Source: Acanthochlamys bracteata
Lineage: Eukaryota; Streptophyta; Magnoliopsida; Pandanales; Velloziaceae
Length of the DNA stretch: 64,000 nt
Direction: 5' to 3'
NCBI GenBank assembly: GCA_019914995.1
Contig: CM034144.1
Location: 6,231,489-6,295,488 of the forward strand
Each line of letters starts with the position of its first letter. Within the stretch, counting starts at the first letter, position 1. A model generated the notes under the pieces. That model saw only the letters and a list, made by a program, of their open reading frames with translations. It was not told the DNA's origin and did no database searches. Of this stretch, positions 35,940-49,457 are shown one piece after another. The translations under genes were made by a program, and so were the position numbers.

Positions 35940-37919
35940 ATGCCTGCGGGGTCTGGCGTGTAAGTACACCAGGAAGATGAGGTTCCTGTCACGTTGGTTT
36001 CACTTTGGAATCAGCGATTCATCATGGTTTCTATTGGGTCTTTCTGAATTTTCATTCTTACAGCCTAGCATGGGAATGCTTTTTACGAACTCCCTTTGAT
36101 GTCATTCGAAGACAACTATGTGTATGGTACTTGTTTGAATCTTTCAATTACAAATTGGACATTTATTTATTGGAAAGTTTGTGTAACCTGTGAAGGTATA
36201 AGCATGCAAGAGCAATGCAATGTTAAGTGCTTGCATCTGAATTATTTGTAGTATGTCATTTGGCATTGTTGTTTTCCTTTAAGGTGCTAACCAACATACC
36301 TATCACCTCATTGTCTCTTTAATTTGAATTAATAGCATCAGGAATGCTTCTACGTTCATGTTCTTAAACTTAAGCAGTGATTGCATTTGGTTCCTCAGTT
36401 ACATGTTTCAAGAGATGCCAAATTTGAACGTAAATTATTATTGCTATGCTTGGCTTACAAATTTGACTAGACATTGAAATTTATGAGCATGGCAACAATA
36501 CAAGTAATGATGGCAGCTTTAATGAAATTGTTTCCTTACCTAATGCTAATACCTCCTAGGATGTGACACAGCAAACTTGGTGGCTTCCCATGTTGGTAGC
36601 TTAGTTTTTAGTAGCTTTTGCATGTGTTTAATAATGCGTATGTAATAGCATGCTATGCATATGTTTAAGGGTGATTGAAGGCACTTTTAAGAACTAGAAA
36701 TTCTATTTCAGCCTTGATTTCTTTCGCTTCCTTACATCAACTTTACCTTTGTCGTCTTCCATGCTGAGCTATCATGTTCTTCCCCCATGCATAGGTTCCT
36801 GATTATTTCTATATTATCTACAGGAGGCTTATATATCATGCTTTTCTGATGCAGGTGATAGTGCTAGGTGACCCGATCCCTTGTTGCTCCTTTAAAGAAG
36901 TTGAATGCTGTGTTGTAAGTCAGAATTGTATTGTTGGTATAATCCACTTCTGATTCTTCCAGCCACTCCAGACACACTTGGGTCGGAAATTCATCTTTTT
37001 GCATGTGAAACATTCATTGGTTAATCTTTATTCAGCCCTTTCCTGGATCTATCAGGTAAAGCCAATAACCGCTTTCATGTATCATTCCCATACTGCAATC
37101 TGATACCAAAGCACTCAAGGATATTCTGCTTTTATGAAAGTAAGATTCAGTTTGTATGTGTTTCTTATCCGTAACTCTTTCGTGTAAAGTCCATGGTGTT
37201 ACGTTCATGCAGTACATGTCTGGTTTCAGTGATTCATTCCACTATCGAAATTTCTGCTGTAGGTGATGTGAACTGTGCCATGCTAGGCTGTTAGCTTATC
37301 CCGTCCTATAGTGCAGCAACGTTTTACTTTGGCCTTGTTTGACACCATTACTCAATCATTTCTTCTTTGACCACAACATGTAAGTCGTTATAAGCAATTG
37401 CCAGCAATTTTCAGTAACTTGATTATTTCTGGTGAATGGTGGGGTAGTGTATATACTTTGTATCTGTACACTGCATTTAAGCAATGCCCACAATAAAATG
37501 ACAGGACTGTGTTCTAACATTGTCTCCATCTTGCAAATTTATGTCAATAAATTTCAATCCCTTATCCATTTGATTTTTTTTGATTTAATATTTGTATTTT
37601 TTAATTGATTCACATGCTTTTCCTTTATCCATATATGTTTCATATCATTTTCCATATGGCATGTTTTTGCTTGCTTTCTTTATTCTTATTATTTTCATCC
37701 ATTATTAAGTTCTATAAAATACTTTTAGTATTGAGGTATTTCGGTCAAGATGCATGCATTCAAACGTAGAACTTGAGAAAGTGTAGTGTTATTTATAATT
37801 TAATAATTTCACTTGCGTGCAAGATACTGTTGTGTATTATTGTTGACTTGTTACTATATACGAAAGCCCGGTGATCGACTTGATTATAAATTGATGATAT
37901 AAAACATGCATGATAAACT

Positions 37920-38800
37920 ATTCTAAAGAAAAAATCATGTTACATATATAACAGCAATAATAACAAATTAAGATTTTATTCCATTTGAATACGGTCGGTT
38001 GTATGAATCTGTGTTTTCTATTTCTAGATTCAGCTTTCATCTTTAGATCCTTGGTAACCACAATAGACCAAATCAATTTTATATTCTTTCGTTCTCCTAA
38101 AGTTCTATAATGAAATTGCATAATTTTTACATTGCCGCATCTTTAGATCTACACAAAATATGTCCGAACTATTTAGATATACTTTTTCTTAGTTTGTCCT
38201 CAATTTGTGTGACATCTATTTTTTGGCTATATTTTTATTTCTTATTTTATCCATTCTAGTACATACACACATTTACTAATATTTTTATTTTCACAATATT
38301 TATTTTATAGACATCTTGATCTTTGATGGTTCAATATTCACTATCATATAATATTGCATACGGAATAACTGTTATACTAATCTCTTAGCCTTGAAGGAAT
38401 TTCTTTTTATCACAAAATTTTAATAGCATCTTGTTATTTCATCCAATCTTATTTTAATTATATGCATAATATCTTCTTCAAGTTTTCCTTCTTTATAAAT
38501 AATCAAATTTAAATATTTAAAACTAACACTTTACAGTACAGTACAATTCTATATACACTAGCAGTATTATTATGATTATTTTTATATTTATTAAAATGAC
38601 CAATATATATATTCTGTTACAATTTACTTGATTTAATACATTTAGATTATAAGGTATCTCTCTAACATTCTAATTGATAATTTAATTTTTTTGCCTTATC
38701 AATTAAACCTATATCATTGAGGAATAATATACATTACGGTATTTTATCTTGAATATATCAAGTTAGTTGTAGATAAAGGATTAAAGCTGAACAAAGGAGT
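37920..38800 (-). mobile_element. Heavily decayed LINE retrotransposon, 3' part
   Basis: Read on the - strand, pieces of the plant LINE polyprotein appear in the correct order although riddled with stops: a remnant of the reverse-transcriptase catalytic region (near 38740-38690), EEDIMHIIKIRLDE (near 38480), a degenerate version of the LKGKFYRTAIRP-MLYG segment (near 38400-38340), TRMDKIRNKNI (near 38260), a relic of RWFGH (near 38170) and a C-terminal QPTVFKWNKI relic (near 37980). A TTATTATTGCTG-type 3' end follows. It is older than the LINE tail at 12845, judging by its decay, and of the same general type. Confidence 0.7.
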
Positions 38801-40809
38801 GGTGACATGCCCATGCCCATCTGTTCCACCACCACCACCTTCCTAGCTCAAAGCAAAAAAACAAAACCTTATTATCTTTGCTTTGATCATGGCGTCTACG
38901 TCGATCAAAACTTTGTTCATGTTCATCAACCCTTGGAGAGAGAAGGAAAAAAAACCTAAAACAGTCGATATTTTATTTATTAAAAAGAAATTATTTTCTA
39001 CCAAGAGTAAGGATTGTATAATAGAAAGTATTTGATAGTATTTTAAAATAGAGTTTTTTTAAAATAAAAAGTATTTTATTTTTTTAAATAAATTTATTTT
39101 TTCACTAAAAAATAATAAAATAATCAATAAAAATTTTCAGTAGAATTTTTTATATTTTTTATAAATATTTAAATATTTATAACATATATATTAAAATATA
39201 TATAATAAAATTAAAAAATTATTTTTGAAGTAAGCAATATTAAAGTGCTGGGCCGACACAAGGCACAGCGACGGTTGCGTCGCAGAATCCAGAAAAGACC
39301 ATTAAATCCCGCTTAAATTCAAACCCTACATCATAAGCAATAGCCAATAAAGATGAATATTTCTAGCTCGTTTCACATGAAAGATAAGTAAGAGCTCGTT
39401 TATTTTTCTTAAAAAACATACCAAAAAAAGTTATAAAAAATAAATAATTAAAAAATAATTACTAAAATAATTTTAATTTTTATGTAAATAAATATTGAAG
39501 TATTTTTTGTAATAAAAAAAAAGTATTGAGAGTGAGTATTTGAAGTAAATTATGAAAAATAATTTAGTTTTTAGTAAAAAAAATTAAATTTAATAAACAC
39601 TAAAGATGCCTTAATATACCCATCTCTTTTCAAAGATGTTGGAGATGTTTATGATAAAAATTTTGTAAAATAAAAATTATTTAAAATTTTTTTGAAAATT
39701 TAGTTTAAGTTTTTACTTAAAAAATAATTATATATATAATATAATATTCTGTACTCTATAAAATATCATATAAAAATTTTTTTAAAATATAAAGCGCGTA
39801 TTTAAAATAGTAAAGCAGTAGATAAACTCATCCAAACATATCCGTAGAACTAGCACGCATAATGCTATTCATTTTTAAAATGTTTGGTTTAGTTTCTTCT
39901 TCGGATATTATTTGCATCCACTTGCCCTAAAGTCAAATATTCTTCAATAAACAAATTTCTTTCTTGAGGTCTCGAGCTCTGGCGAATTTTCGCATTTCGT
40001 ATTGTTTGTATATATAAACAAAACCTCATATATTTTCGATAAGCTGCAAGAAGCCGCACTCGGTAGTTGCTTCAATAGTTTATTTGCGTTTTCTACTTTT
40101 AATTATTCACTAAGTGTGTATTTTAAATATTCGTAATTTATTTTTTTTATTAAATTTTAAATTTCATATAATTTATATATTTCGATTATATAAAAAATTT
40201 AAAATTTTATTTTCACATACAAAATTTTAATTCTAATTTTTTTCTTTACACATTTTTTAATATAATTATATTTTTCAATTTTTAAAATTATTAAAATATA
40301 AATACTGAATTTTACTATACTTTATTTTTAAAAAAAAATTTTTTTATTTTTTATTTTCACAAAATTCAATTAACAACAACTGCATTACAAATAAACTTTT
40401 TTAACACAAAAAACATTTTCATCTTTTCCAAAAATTAGATCTGTATTCTTTTACTTCAAAAGAAAATAAAATAACAATAATAAAATTTTAAAAGTAAATT
40501 TTTATATTTTTAAATTTTAAATAATGTTATAAAATATTATTAAACAATACAATAAAAATTATGAAATAAAAAAATAGAAAATCAAATCTAAACATGCACT
40601 TGACTTGGCACTAAAACACAATTCAACAAAACAGGCAAAATTAATTAACAAGAAGAGTGTCAGCTTTCATGAAAGCAGGTACACATAAGTTTCACTCTTC
40701 CGAAAAGGCTCCAACTTTTACTTTTGCTTGATTGTGGCTTTGTCCACAATTCAAAAAGCTCCCTCTTCTCAGTTTTTACTCTTTTAAGTCTCTATACAGA
40801 GAGCTTCAC
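38801..40809. other. AT-rich intergenic region upstream of the FBH gene's 3' end
   Basis: No gene is visible. It holds several AT-rich repeat-like tracts (about 39024-39252, 39400-39600 and 39640-39850) and a GTGTGTATTTTAAATATTCG end at about 40107 that resembles the MITE family at 2536. The last 200 bases are probably FBH-gene 3' UTR. Confidence 0.45.
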
Positions 40810-42506
40810 TCACACTGCTTGGTAGGGTTTCTGCTTTCCAGAAGCACATTTGCAGCTGGCTCGGTTGTCAGATAATGACTGGCTCCCACAAGAACATTTG
40901 CATTCAGTGGTTCAGAATTTTACTTCAAACTTAACGATATTGTATGGAATTTTATGCTGTGTTACCTTGACTTGTCTCTGCAGATCCTTTATGTAATCCA
41001 CAGCCAAATCCAACATGTCGGCAGTATTTGTTTGCTGCATACAGTAAACTTTCTGTAGTTAATGTCGACTTCGATTCGATAAAAAATATAATCAGTGACA
41101 CTGTTACATTGGCTATGACATAATTCTCATAGGATTGAGACTAAAACTTGCTACCAAAAATGAAGCTTAAAGAGTTGTTACCTTATCCATGTTAGGCACG
41201 AGCTCTTGAAGCTTCCTCATTCTCTCACTAATTTTTGTTCTTCTCACCTGAAACGATTCATCATTAATTAAGTCATGCCACCAATCAATTGAGTAATGAA
41301 AGTACCGCTACTTGTACATTGAACTTTAGAAGACAAGGTTTTGTAGCAGTAAATGTGTACAGCAATCTGGTTATAGTAACTGCTGCACTTAACTCTTTCA
41401 GCAATGCTCCGGGGATGCGTAGCGCAGCCGCGCTTGGCACGGACCTTGCAAGGAACAGCATCCTGAAACTGGAGGAATTTCTCGATGGCTGCCATTTCTG
41501 ATGAGGTCTTTGGCAAACTGAATTGGTGCGTCAGACCTGTGGCATTGTCCCGAATATCTCCATTCTGCTTAATGAATGCATGTTTCAGAGTGCATTCATT
41601 GAGAAATGCCTTTGGCGAGAGAAAGAGATACAAACCTGAGTTTCAGATTGGTTTGGACCATTTTCTCGGGCTCTCTTCATGCTAGAGAAATTATCAGGCA
41701 TCACTTGAGAATCGTCCCAGGAACTGATAGGATACCCAAGATTGTAACACCGATCACCTCCTGCACTGTTCTCCTCTGGGCTACTACTGTCCTCTGAAAT
41801 CTGTGACATAAGAGAACCTTGTCTCGAGGAAAAGCTAAGCTGCCCCTTTAGTCGTCCAGTACCTTCATTTTGGATTGTTCCATTCCCATTTCTTATACCA
41901 CTCATACTTCTCATCACACCATAACCTACAAAACCCACAACAAATCTAGAATCTTTTTGCCTCAATCATCAAAACACACACTAGTGAGTGATGTTCTGAA
42001 ACACGAAGTAAATGCTTCCACAAATTGGGATTTTCTTTTTCAGCAAAAGAACACACATGCAGGTAAAACAACAAGCTCAGCAACAATTAAAATCAAACCA
42101 AACACTTTGTCCCCAAGCTAATAATAGCAACAGATGCAATCACCTCAATTCTAGCAAGACAAAATTCAAGTTTCAACTTATATGTCCAAATTAGCACAGA
42201 AATATGTTCCGTTCTACAAATCAATCAGTAGCACTATAGATGTAGATTAACGATCAAGTTCAAGATTTCCATCGAAAAGATAGCAGCTACTGGAACCATT
42301 GCAAAGAGAATCTATCAAGCTTAGGAAAAATAGAAAACAGAAATAGAAATCATACCATTTTCAATATTCAAGTGAGAGAACAAGCCTGCAGGAGAGCTAC
42401 TGTGCCGAATCAAGCTGCCGTTCTTCATCTGTTCTGCTTCCACCGACATCGCTTGACTTGAACTAACCTGCTCCTGCTGCTGCTGCTGCTGTCGATATAA
42501 CAACTG

Positions 42507-42544
<38 letters not shown>

Positions 42545-42785
42545 GTTGTTCTTGATGATAATGATGGTGATGTTGTTGGCTTGCCGGAGACTGCAGTGGC
42601 GGAAACTGAGAACTAACTTGTCGAAGATCAGGGGAAAGAAACCTTGCAATCATTGTTTCAGCAGCATCAGGGCTCGACGGATGTCTCGTTGCGGCAGGCA
42701 AGAAATCATCACAGACTTCTCCGAACAACGAGCTCGGCGCCGATCGATACCGAAGCAATCCTTGCTGCTGCTGTTGTGAATTCAT
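40810..42785 (-). CDS. FLOWERING BHLH (FBH)-type bHLH transcription factor
   Basis: Six exons: 42356-42785, 41636-41925, 41394-41564, 41182-41247, 40966-41034 and 40810-40878, encoding 364 residues. It is related to Arabidopsis bHLH122/bHLH128/bHLH130 (FBH) factors, which bind E-boxes and activate CONSTANS or stress genes in the nucleus. The N-terminus has the family motif GLLRYRSAPSSL (9-20) and IARFLS. A His/Gln tract follows (HHHHYHQ, then about 13 Gln and a second run of 6). A Ser-rich region contains SFSSRQGSLMSQISE and SSWDDS. The bHLH domain covers about 280-342: KVRAKRGCATHPRSIAER, RRTKISERMRKLQELVPNM, then QTNTADMLDLAVDYIKDLQ. The basic region has Arg where many bHLH proteins have the E-box-reading His (HPRSIAER), as is normal in this subfamily. 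The start ATG at 42785 is the only good candidate. Confidence 0.92.
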
Positions 42786-43520
42786 CTGTTTCTAGATATC
42801 GATCCTTCTTTCTTGTTATATGCGAAAGATAACTTGAGATTTTCGATGTTGCCGGAGATCCAAATATCACTGGTATTGCTGATTTCCTCTTATCCTATGA
42901 AACAGTGGAGATCTTTCAATTTATTTGAGATCTCTCTCTCTCTCTCTCTCTATACACAACTGTTGCTGTTCATCTGATTAATTACAAAATCAAACAACAG
43001 AAAACAGGAACCAAAACAATTCCTTTCCACTTTGAGAGAAATCAATAGCAGTCTCTAAAACGTGATTGAAGTAGTTCGTGCTCGCTCCAATCACGAGCTT
43101 TAGTCGATTAAAATAATCGGCACAAAGTAATCCAACACCGCCACGTTATGTAGACGAATCGAGAGCTCACTAGAAAAAAGTAGCTCTCCTTTTGCAAAGC
43201 TCATAGATCGAAACCATCGATATCCGAAACTCGAACGAACGAAGACTTAACCAACGAATCAATCAATCACTCTGAAACACCACCATGAAATTCTCTTTGT
43301 AGCAGCTGCTAGAAAGATTTCTTCAATCTTTCACCAATAACAAAATCAACCATCAATAGAAACAACGCAAAGAAGAATAATATATAATTTTATTGAGACA
43401 AAAATGAATAAATTTTATGTTGAATAGGAAGCAGAGAAACCAAAGCAAAGCAAAGAAACCATTATATATTTCACTGAATGCGAGAGAAGAAGCAACAAGA
43501 AGATTATTATTTTCTTTTTT
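42786..43520 (-). promoter_or_regulatory. FBH gene 5' UTR and promoter region
   Basis: It includes a TC microsatellite at 42930-42951 (GA on the transcribed strand), typical of plant leaders. No sharp TATA call was made. The sequence is notably non-repetitive up to about 43520, where AT-rich intergenic DNA begins. Confidence 0.4.
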
Positions 43521-46500
43521 TCCCTTGCAAGCTATTTATGTATTAAATACGGATGAAAACACCCTTCTAAATTTGTGATATTTGCAATAATACCACTATA
43601 TCGTTGTTGGATAATTAAATTAAACTTAAGTTAAGACAACATTTACGCTCGTAGTTTTGCCTAAATTAATAACGCCGTTAAATAATCTGAACAAATTAGA
43701 AAATAAATGACAGATAAACCCTTACAAGGAGGTGACATGTTATGAGCTTAGTAGAAATTACTTGTCGAAAATTTTCATTTCATTTTATTATTTATTTAAA
43801 TTTTTCATTTCTCAAATAGATTAAATATTAAATCAAAATCTTTTATATATGTCTTTTAAAATAGAAAACTGAATTCATTTCTAGAAAACTGTTAAAATAA
43901 ATTTTTTTAAATATCGTTTTTTAATAGTTTAAATAAAATTTAGCAGATTTAGCTGCAGAACTAATTACTATTTACCACTTGACTGTTTAGGTAATTAAAC
44001 ATTAAAATGGTCTTTCTTCAATTTTGAGTTTTATATTTCAAAGTGTCTAGATTATAATTCTAAATTTTATTTTACTTCCGTGCTAAATATACTAAATTAT
44101 ATTTTTATCAAATTATTAATTCAAATTTACTCGGAGCACTATTTTTATTGAACACTACTTTCTGCATAATTTTATTTTTAAGAAATTTATTTCACAAAAC
44201 TTATTGTTATGTGATTAAACTCATGCCTTAAATGCTGGGCTCATGTAGCGTTGTAACAAATAAACCTAAAAGTAAAATTGTCAAAAAAGTTAAATAAAAA
44301 GCACTAACTTTTTTCTTTTTTCTTTTTTCCATCATTATTGAATGAACTTCCACAAGAAAAAAAAGAGCATAATGAATCAAGTTTTATAGAATTTCTAGGA
44401 AAAAAATAAAATTTGTAAAACCACAATATATAAAAAATTATCAAATTGTTCATAGACTATTATATTTTCTGTTTGATAATTTATGAAAATACTTGTTTGA
44501 CTAAATTATTGTAGAGAACGAAAGGTATAGATTTTTAATTATATAAGTAATTAAAATTTTCCACTAATGAATTATTAATGTATTGCCGATGTTTCATATT
44601 TTCTTCTCTTATATAAAACTTTTTTTGTTTTATTTTTTATTTTACTATTTTAATAAATTTTATATATATGTATATAATAGAATTTATTAAAATTTTAAAA
44701 ATATACAAAAATTATATCAAAGATCTTACTATTTATTATTTTTATAATCAACAATAAAATTCGTAACTAAAATATAAAAAAATATTATAAAGCTCTTTTA
44801 AAACCATTCTCGAAGTAAATTTACTTACAGAAAAAATGCATATTATTTGTAGAAAAGTAAAATTTAATAAAGTAAAACTAGAAAAATTAAATAAATAGGG
44901 AGCGACAACTTTATCTTTAATTTATTTTGTTTAAATAAATTTAGATAATTTTTGTGTTTATTTTTACAAACTTATTTTCATAAAATTTTTAATATAACAA
45001 AGCACGAAATAAATACAAAAACTATAATTTGAGAAATAAATATAAAAAAGATATTTTGAAAGTATTGAAGCTAACAAGCACTAAAATTTGTAATTCTCAT
45101 TACGCATGCACCGCATTACAAAATAACGGACGGTCAATTGATTAGGAAAATTTGAAAATATTTCACGAAATATAATATTTTAAAATAAAATTATTATAAA
45201 ATATTTTATAAAATATTATAAAATTTTTTAATATATAATTAAAAATTAGAATAAGATAATTTTCGAATCACACTGCTAAACGAGCTCTATAAAAGTTTTA
45301 CTAAATTAGGTCGGCCTAATTAAAAAAGTGAATTAACGTAAGCTTGAGATCGACATATATATGAATTCTTTTCTTTTAATAATTCGTTATACTTTTTAAT
45401 TAAATAATATTTGCAGATAAGTACCCTCTTTTTTATGAGCTATGTTTATCGATCATGCATAAGCAATTCGACAAATTATCTTATCTTGAATCATATCATT
45501 CATTATCACTAAGATTGGACCTAATAAAATTATTAAAACTGTTTTAATTCTCTAACTATAATAAAATTAAGATGATGTTTGGCGTTGTTATTTTTTCATT
45601 TTTCAAAATAAATATTTTAAAATATTTTACAAATTTTTCTTTAAATGAAAACAATATAAAAAAGATTTATATTATAAATTTATTACTTAATAAATAAATT
45701 TATTTTAAAAAAATTCTAAAACCACCTCTTATTATAAAAAAAACTTTATTTTAATAAGAACTCTCTGACAACTTCTCAGAATGTGTTTAGTTACCATTCA
45801 AATTTTTTTCTATCAAAAATATTTTTGTAAATATTAATTTTAGAGCATATTATTAATACAAAGTTAATATACAAATTTATTTTATATTAAATACTTTTAT
45901 TTTAATTAAAATTTTTAAATTTATTTTTAAAAATTGTGTATTACATTAATATTTAATTTTTTATTTGTATACTTAACAATTACTATCAAAATTAAGGTAG
46001 GTTTTTTTGTATCTAAAAAGGAATTACTTTCAAATAAGTTTTATATTTTAAAATAACTTATTGTATAATGTATTTCTAAGAAAGTCATCTTTATTAAGTA
46101 ATTATTTTTAAAAAATCTATTTATATGAGAAACATACTAGAAACATGTATGTAGCAATTTGATTAGATTTTTTTTACAAATAAATACTTTTCATATTTAT
46201 TTACAATTACAATAATATATTAAAATTATTATTAAATTTACTTTCAACTATAATTTTAATTAAAATTATTTACAAACTCACTTTACTACAGCTAAGGGTT
46301 TGGTTCAATTTTTACTGAAACTTTTTATCTGCTTTTGACTTAAGAATACTTTTGTGTTTTATTTTTTCCAATTACCTAGAATTTACTTTGTTATCGAATT
46401 TATTTGCACGAACTCAATTTCGATAAATTTATTTTTAAAGCTAAAACAATACACTCTTCTAAAGACGTGTTTAATAATATCCTAAATTTTATTTTTTAAA

Positions 46501-49215
46501 ACTCATTTTAATATAAAATAAACAAAAAAATTAAAATAAATTTTTTGATTAATTTTTTAGAAATTAAGTTTAAAATTTACTATTAATATAAAATTAATAT
46601 AAAAAATTTATTTTTTATTAAATTTTTTATAACGTATTTATAACAAATTATAAAAGTACACTAATAGTTAACTAGTTAACTTATAAACTGGAATCAAATC
46701 TAAATATACGTATTTAGCTAGATGTGATAATTTAAATCATTTGATAAAAGGAGCATTATTGTTAAAATATTGTAAGGGCTTGTTGTGCAAAATATTATTG
46801 TAAGGTTCCATTTTACAAAATAACAATTAATTTGTTAACTAATTTTCATAATTAAACAAACAAAATCCTTACCCGAAAGGGTATTATTGTGAATAATAAG
46901 AAAATTTTACAAAAGGAACAGCAAACTCTTTGGCTTCTGTTTCTCTTTTGTCCACGTGATCTCACACCAACGAATAATCGAGTATTCTAACGCCCGTTAA
47001 CTAACGGCGTAGTCAAACACTACTGCTACACAGTATCGGATGCGATCGCTTTTCCCAACAAGGTCCCACTCAGCTGCCGCAAAATATTATTCCGAAATTA
47101 CCTTCATTTATTCACCGTCGATAATAATCCTCTCTTATCTAATGTCTAGCGAACCATTTAATCCTGGCCGTTGGATATTAATAAAAACAAATGAAAATGG
47201 GTGTCACGTGTTTCGGAGGTCGTCCCATTAGAGTTGGGGGACCATTTAAAAACAGATCTGTGTTTGTTAAGATTTTATTATCATTGTTGAAGTGTTAAGG
47301 ATGGTACACATCTACTGGCGTTTGAAATTATTTTTAGAAAATTTTTTAAAAATATAAATTTACTTTTATTTTTAAAAAATAATAAAATATATAATAAAAA
47401 TATTTTATTACAGAAATTATTTTCTATATTTTTAATTTTTTAGATATTTAAAAAAATATATTTAAATATTAAAAAATTATTTTAGAATAAGTAATATCGA
47501 ACGGCTACTGGGCCATGTTTTGTTTGATGGGCCGGTCTAAATTGTAAGTAAACTCACTGTCTATTTTTAATCTTTTCTAAATTTTCTAGTCACACTAAAT
47601 TATAAATTATTTTTTTATGTTATTGATATTTTCTTGATGGTGCGCATATATATAAGTTAGGTACGTGTGTTAATTTATCTGTATTTACTTTTTTCAGAGA
47701 AAATATAAATTTTAGATAAATTTTTGAAATTTATATTATAATGTAGTTTGCCGTAATTTATTAAAACGTAATTTCTTATCAGTTTCTTGATAAGTAGACA
47801 AGTTCTAAATGAATACTCAAGATTTTTTCATAGAATTACAAATTAGAAATTAGAAAATAAATTAGACAAGTTCTAGAATAATCAGATTTTAGATAACATT
47901 ATCATGAATTTAGTTGCGGATTAACTACACATTAATATTAAAAATCTTATCTAACTAAGCCACTTAATCTTGAAATTAACATTTATGTTTACATTTTATT
48001 TTAGTAATCAACATCAAAATGATTACGAAGTGTTTGGGAGTAATTTTGGAAAAAAAAATTTTAATAAAAAATATTTTAGAAACTTTTTAAAAATAAATTC
48101 TAGTTTATATTTTTAAAAATAATAAAAATACGTAATAATAAGATTTTATTATGTAAAAAATTTTGTACATTTTAATTTTTTTAAAAAATATAAATATAAA
48201 TAATTTATTAAAAGATATGAAATAAAAATTTAAAGTAAAAAGGAGTTTAAAAGCTTACCACAGCACCTTAATACTTTCCCTTTGAGCACCAAAAAAAAAA
48301 AAAATTTCAAATTGGGATTAACGTAATTAAAAAGAAAAGAAAAGAAAAAAATTGTTGAATAATAGTTGAGGTAGTGGTCCACTATGCTTTTCACATAGGA
48401 CTCAAATTTATTAGAAATGTATTTTTTTAGCACAAAATAAGTTATTAAAAATGCGTTATTTTGAATAGTGCTATTATAAATGAGTTTAAATTATATTCTT
48501 TAGTATAAGAAAGTTAGCTGGAAGTAATTCTTTATATTTTTTGTGTAGTTAAAACTGATCTAATATTTTTTGATAAAAACATTGTGTTATAAGAATAAAA
48601 ATAATACATGCTAACGATGTGCCGATCTTTTTGGAAGTGAGATTTTGCAAAACAAAATTTTTTAAAAATAAAATATTAATTAAAAAAAGAGTAAAAATTA
48701 ATTCTGAACACTTATTATTGCTCATTTTTTTGTTAAAATGAATTACAAAAAAATTAGTTACGTAAAAAATAATTATTATATAAGTTTAATTTTTATATTT
48801 ATTTATTATTAGAAATTAGATTGGAACTGAAAATGTTAATTTTAAAATTATTGAAAGTAGAGTTTGAAAATGAGTTACCAAAATTAAAATATTTTAGTGA
48901 AAAATAATCATAGAAAATGTTCGCCAAAAAAGTTGAGTTCTATTACAAAAAGAAACACCCTTAGGTTGTGTTTTATTAACAAGAAATGGCTTTCTAAAAG
49001 AATGATTTTTCAAAAAATAAATTATAAATAGTAAATTATTAACTGGAGTTGATACCCGGAGCCAATGTTTTCACTGAACCTGATACCATTTATATGCAGC
49101 TCTCCTTCAAAACCTAACAACAGCCTTAACAACCACAAACCATGAAGAATTTTGGTGGAGCCAAAAAAAAAAAACACCACCCTTCAAACCATTATTTTGT
49201 ACCCAACCAAACTTT
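43521..49215. other. Repeat-rich AT-rich intergenic region
   Basis: About 5.7 kb without a supportable gene. It is mostly extremely AT-rich low-complexity DNA, with AT-rich element-like tracts at about 47320-47512 and 48030-48235, and a 48625-48962 tract ending AAAGAAACACCC. A distinct, balanced-composition island at 46900-47260 is listed separately. Confidence 0.5.
46900..47260. promoter_or_regulatory. Promoter-like island without an adjacent gene
   Basis: A balanced-composition block in AT-rich DNA has two CACGTG G-boxes (46953-46958 and 47205-47210) and an inverted repeat ACGCCCGTTA/TAACGGCGT around 46990-47010. The only open frame (47040-47231) shows no domain. It may be a lost gene's promoter or a distal regulatory element. 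Weak call. Confidence 0.25.
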
Positions 49216-49457
49216 GCAAGCATTTAAAATTGCTTATAAAATAAAAAAATTTTAAAATAAAAATTATTTTTAAAAAAAAATAAGTTCTATTTTTTATATT
49301 TTAAAAAAAATAAATAAAAAGATCTTATTATATAAAAAATTTTTATATTTTCTAAATTTTTAAATAAAATTTTTAAATATTTACAAAATACGTTGGAAAA
49401 TATAAATTCAAAAATTAAAAAAAAAATGTTATAAAACGCTCAACCAAATGCTCCCTC
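49216..49457. repeat. AT-rich element of the CTAAATTTTTAAATAAATTT family
   Basis: About 242 bp. The left end GCATTTAAAATTGCTTATAA and the reverse complement of the right end (GCATTTGGTTGAGCGTTTTA) are diverged inverted repeats. The core CTAAATTTTTAAATAAA is near 49354. It lies just 3' of the receptor-kinase pseudogene. Confidence 0.55.

Larger units (their letters stand above)
33940..37919. other. Long intergenic region downstream of GNA1
   Basis: About 4 kb without a supportable protein gene. It starts with the GNA1 3' UTR. Base composition is moderate (less AT-rich than other gaps) and resembles transcribed non-coding DNA, with possible splice-like sites (for example TTCTGATGCAG near 36854), but I see no coding exons. 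It contains a 22-bp direct repeat (34595-34616 and 34651-34672) and a TC microsatellite (35897-35934). A non-coding RNA gene is possible but unproven. Confidence 0.4.

Noticed and set aside
35184-36193. Short + strand open frames (for example MFGCPRSIISYRG...)
   Set aside because: No family resemblance and no phase-compatible exons around them.
42507-42779. Leucine-rich + strand open frame (MLLLLLLLLLLLP...)
   Set aside because: It is the antisense of the CAG/CAA glutamine tract in the FBH gene.
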